DNA of 5,571 nt, taken from the NCBI GenBank assembly GCA_003476445.1, contig DMUF01000091.1, positions 1 to 5,571 of the forward strand, written 5' to 3'. A model generated the notes under the pieces. That model searched no databases and was not told the DNA's origin. It saw nothing but the letters and a program-made list of their open reading frames with translations. The DNA is from Gammaproteobacteria bacterium. Lineage in GTDB: Bacteria > Pseudomonadota > Gammaproteobacteria > Pseudomonadales > Azotimanducaceae. The position numbers and the translations under genes are program-made. This document shows, piece by piece, positions 4,955-5,571 of this stretch (the stretch's first letter is position 1; each line of letters starts with the position of its first letter).

Positions 4955-4983
4955 ATTCTAACGAAGCCGGCTCACGAGGTCAT
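4955..4983 (-). promoter_or_regulatory. Putative sigma70 promoter for the 36-residue membrane protein
   Basis: On the minus strand, TAGAAT (4955-4960, five of six -10 consensus matches) lies 17 bases downstream of ATGACC (4978-4983, matching TTGACA at the central TGAC). Initiation near 4948 would give a leader of about 20 bases carrying the AGGAG site. It lies wholly in the 71-base gap after the rimO stop, so the small gene may be transcribed independently as well as by readthrough from rimO. Consensus and spacing are the only evidence. Confidence 0.42.
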
Positions 4984-4998
4984 TGCAGCGGAAAGGAC

Positions 4999-5571
4999 CT
5001 AGCGCAAGCGCACGCCATGTCCGACATAGTCGCCGGAGAGATCATGGGTGTCGCTATGGGTAATGTCGACCAACACACGGTCACCGGGGCGCAGATGCGA
5101 GCCTCCGTGCACCTCGACCACGCCGTCGATCTCCGGCGCATCGGCGAAGGAGCGGCCGACAGCGATTTCGCCTTCCTGCGCATCGATTAAAACCTCGAGG
5201 CGTTTGCCGACCTTCGCCGCCAGCTTGCGTTCGCTGATTGCCGCCTGCAGTTCCATCACCTGTTCCTGACGATCGAGCTTGACGCTCTCCTCGACGTGAT
5301 CCGGCAGCGCGTTCGCAGCCGCGCCCGTAACGTCGCTGTAGGTAAAACAGCCCACTCGATCCAGTTGGGCTTCGTCCAGGAAATCGAGCAGGCTCTCGAA
5401 CGCGGCATCGGTCTCACCCGGAAATCCGACGATGAACGTGCTGCGCACCGTCAGATCGGGGCAGATGCTGCGCCAGCTTTCGAGACGCCGCAGCGTGTTT
5501 TCCACCGCGGCCGGGCGCCGCATGGCGCGCAGGATCGCAGGATCCGCGTGCTGGAGCGGGATATCGAGGTA
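4999..5571 (-). CDS. rimO: Ribosomal protein S12 methylthiotransferase RimO, C-terminal part (5' end outside window)
   Basis: RimO is a radical-SAM iron-sulfur enzyme that adds a methylthio group to a conserved aspartate of ribosomal protein S12 (Asp89 in E. coli). The frame is open to the right edge and ends in TAG at 4999-5001, giving the last 190 residues of a protein normally near 440. The N-terminal UPF0004 domain and the CxxxCxxC radical-SAM cluster motif lie beyond the window. Visible blocks are YLDIPLQHADPAILRAMRRP (fragment 1-20), LTVRSTFIVGFPGET (about 41-55), LDRVGCFTYSDVTGAAANAL, and the TRAM domain from about 120 to the end, with LIDAQEGEIAVGRSFADAPE, IDGVVEV and LRPGDRVLVDIT. 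The GRS-ADAPEIDG signature separates RimO from its tRNA-modifying relative MiaB. Internal ATG 5523 is not the start. No intrinsic terminator follows the stop. Confidence 0.95.
   Translation of the reverse strand, partial: YLDIPLQHADPAILRAMRRPAAVENTLRRLESWRSICPDLTVRSTFIVGFPGETDAAFESLLDFLDEAQLDRVGCFTYSDVTGAAANALPDHVEESVKLDRQEQVMELQAAISERKLAAKVGKRLEVLIDAQEGEIAVGRSFADAPEIDGVVEVHGGSHLRPGDRVLVDITHSDTHDLSGDYVGHGVRLR

Noticed and set aside
4855..5190. A 111-codon + strand frame
   Set aside because: Antisense to rimO and the small membrane gene; no ribosome-binding site or recognisable domain.

Overview
The window is a GC-rich stretch of chromosome, almost certainly from a gammaproteobacterium. The evidence is a CysB close to the enterobacterial/pseudomonad protein (MKLQQLRYI start, TTHTQARYALP ligand loop), a Pseudomonas-type ThrH, a gammaproteobacterial PurB C-terminus and a RimO with the family's usual closing blocks. 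Genus is not decidable from this sequence alone. Gene density is very high: neighbours mostly overlap by a few bases, no gap exceeds about 110 bases, and I see no mobile element, tRNA, rRNA or CRISPR array.

Layout. On the + strand, 1-516 is the 3' end of purB (adenylosuccinate lyase), followed with a 14-base overlap by an ElaA/YjcF-type GNAT acetyltransferase (503-979). This pair meets tail-to-tail, with a 24-base overlap, a five-gene minus-strand cluster running from about 4200 down to 956. In transcription order the cluster is a small YdcH/DUF465-like protein, a cytosolic 5'-nucleotidase (PF06189 type), cysB, thrH and rraA. Two of its junctions are ATGA stop/start overlaps and the other two gaps are 28 and 36 bases, so it reads as an operon. 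A sigma70-like promoter sits just upstream of the first gene. Divergent from it on the + strand is a membrane-anchored J-domain protein (4308-4805) resembling TIM14/Pam18. Beyond that, on the minus strand, lie a 36-residue single-pass membrane protein (4817-4927), with its own Shine-Dalgarno and a plausible promoter, and the 3' portion of rimO (4999-5571), which runs off the right edge.

How the genes fit together. The operon combines nucleotide dephosphorylation (5'-nucleotidase), control of sulfur/cysteine metabolism (CysB), a phosphoserine/homoserine phosphatase-phosphotransferase (ThrH) and an RraA-family protein. A serine-to-cysteine theme links CysB and ThrH; the link to the nucleotidase and RraA is speculative. 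This RraA keeps the metal-binding D-X20-R-D residues that E. coli RraA has lost, so it may be an aldolase or oxaloacetate decarboxylase rather than only an RNase E regulator.

I found no evidence for a wholly new multi-gene system. The least-described items are the 36-residue membrane protein, the membrane J-protein and the short AT-rich palindrome just upstream of cysB.
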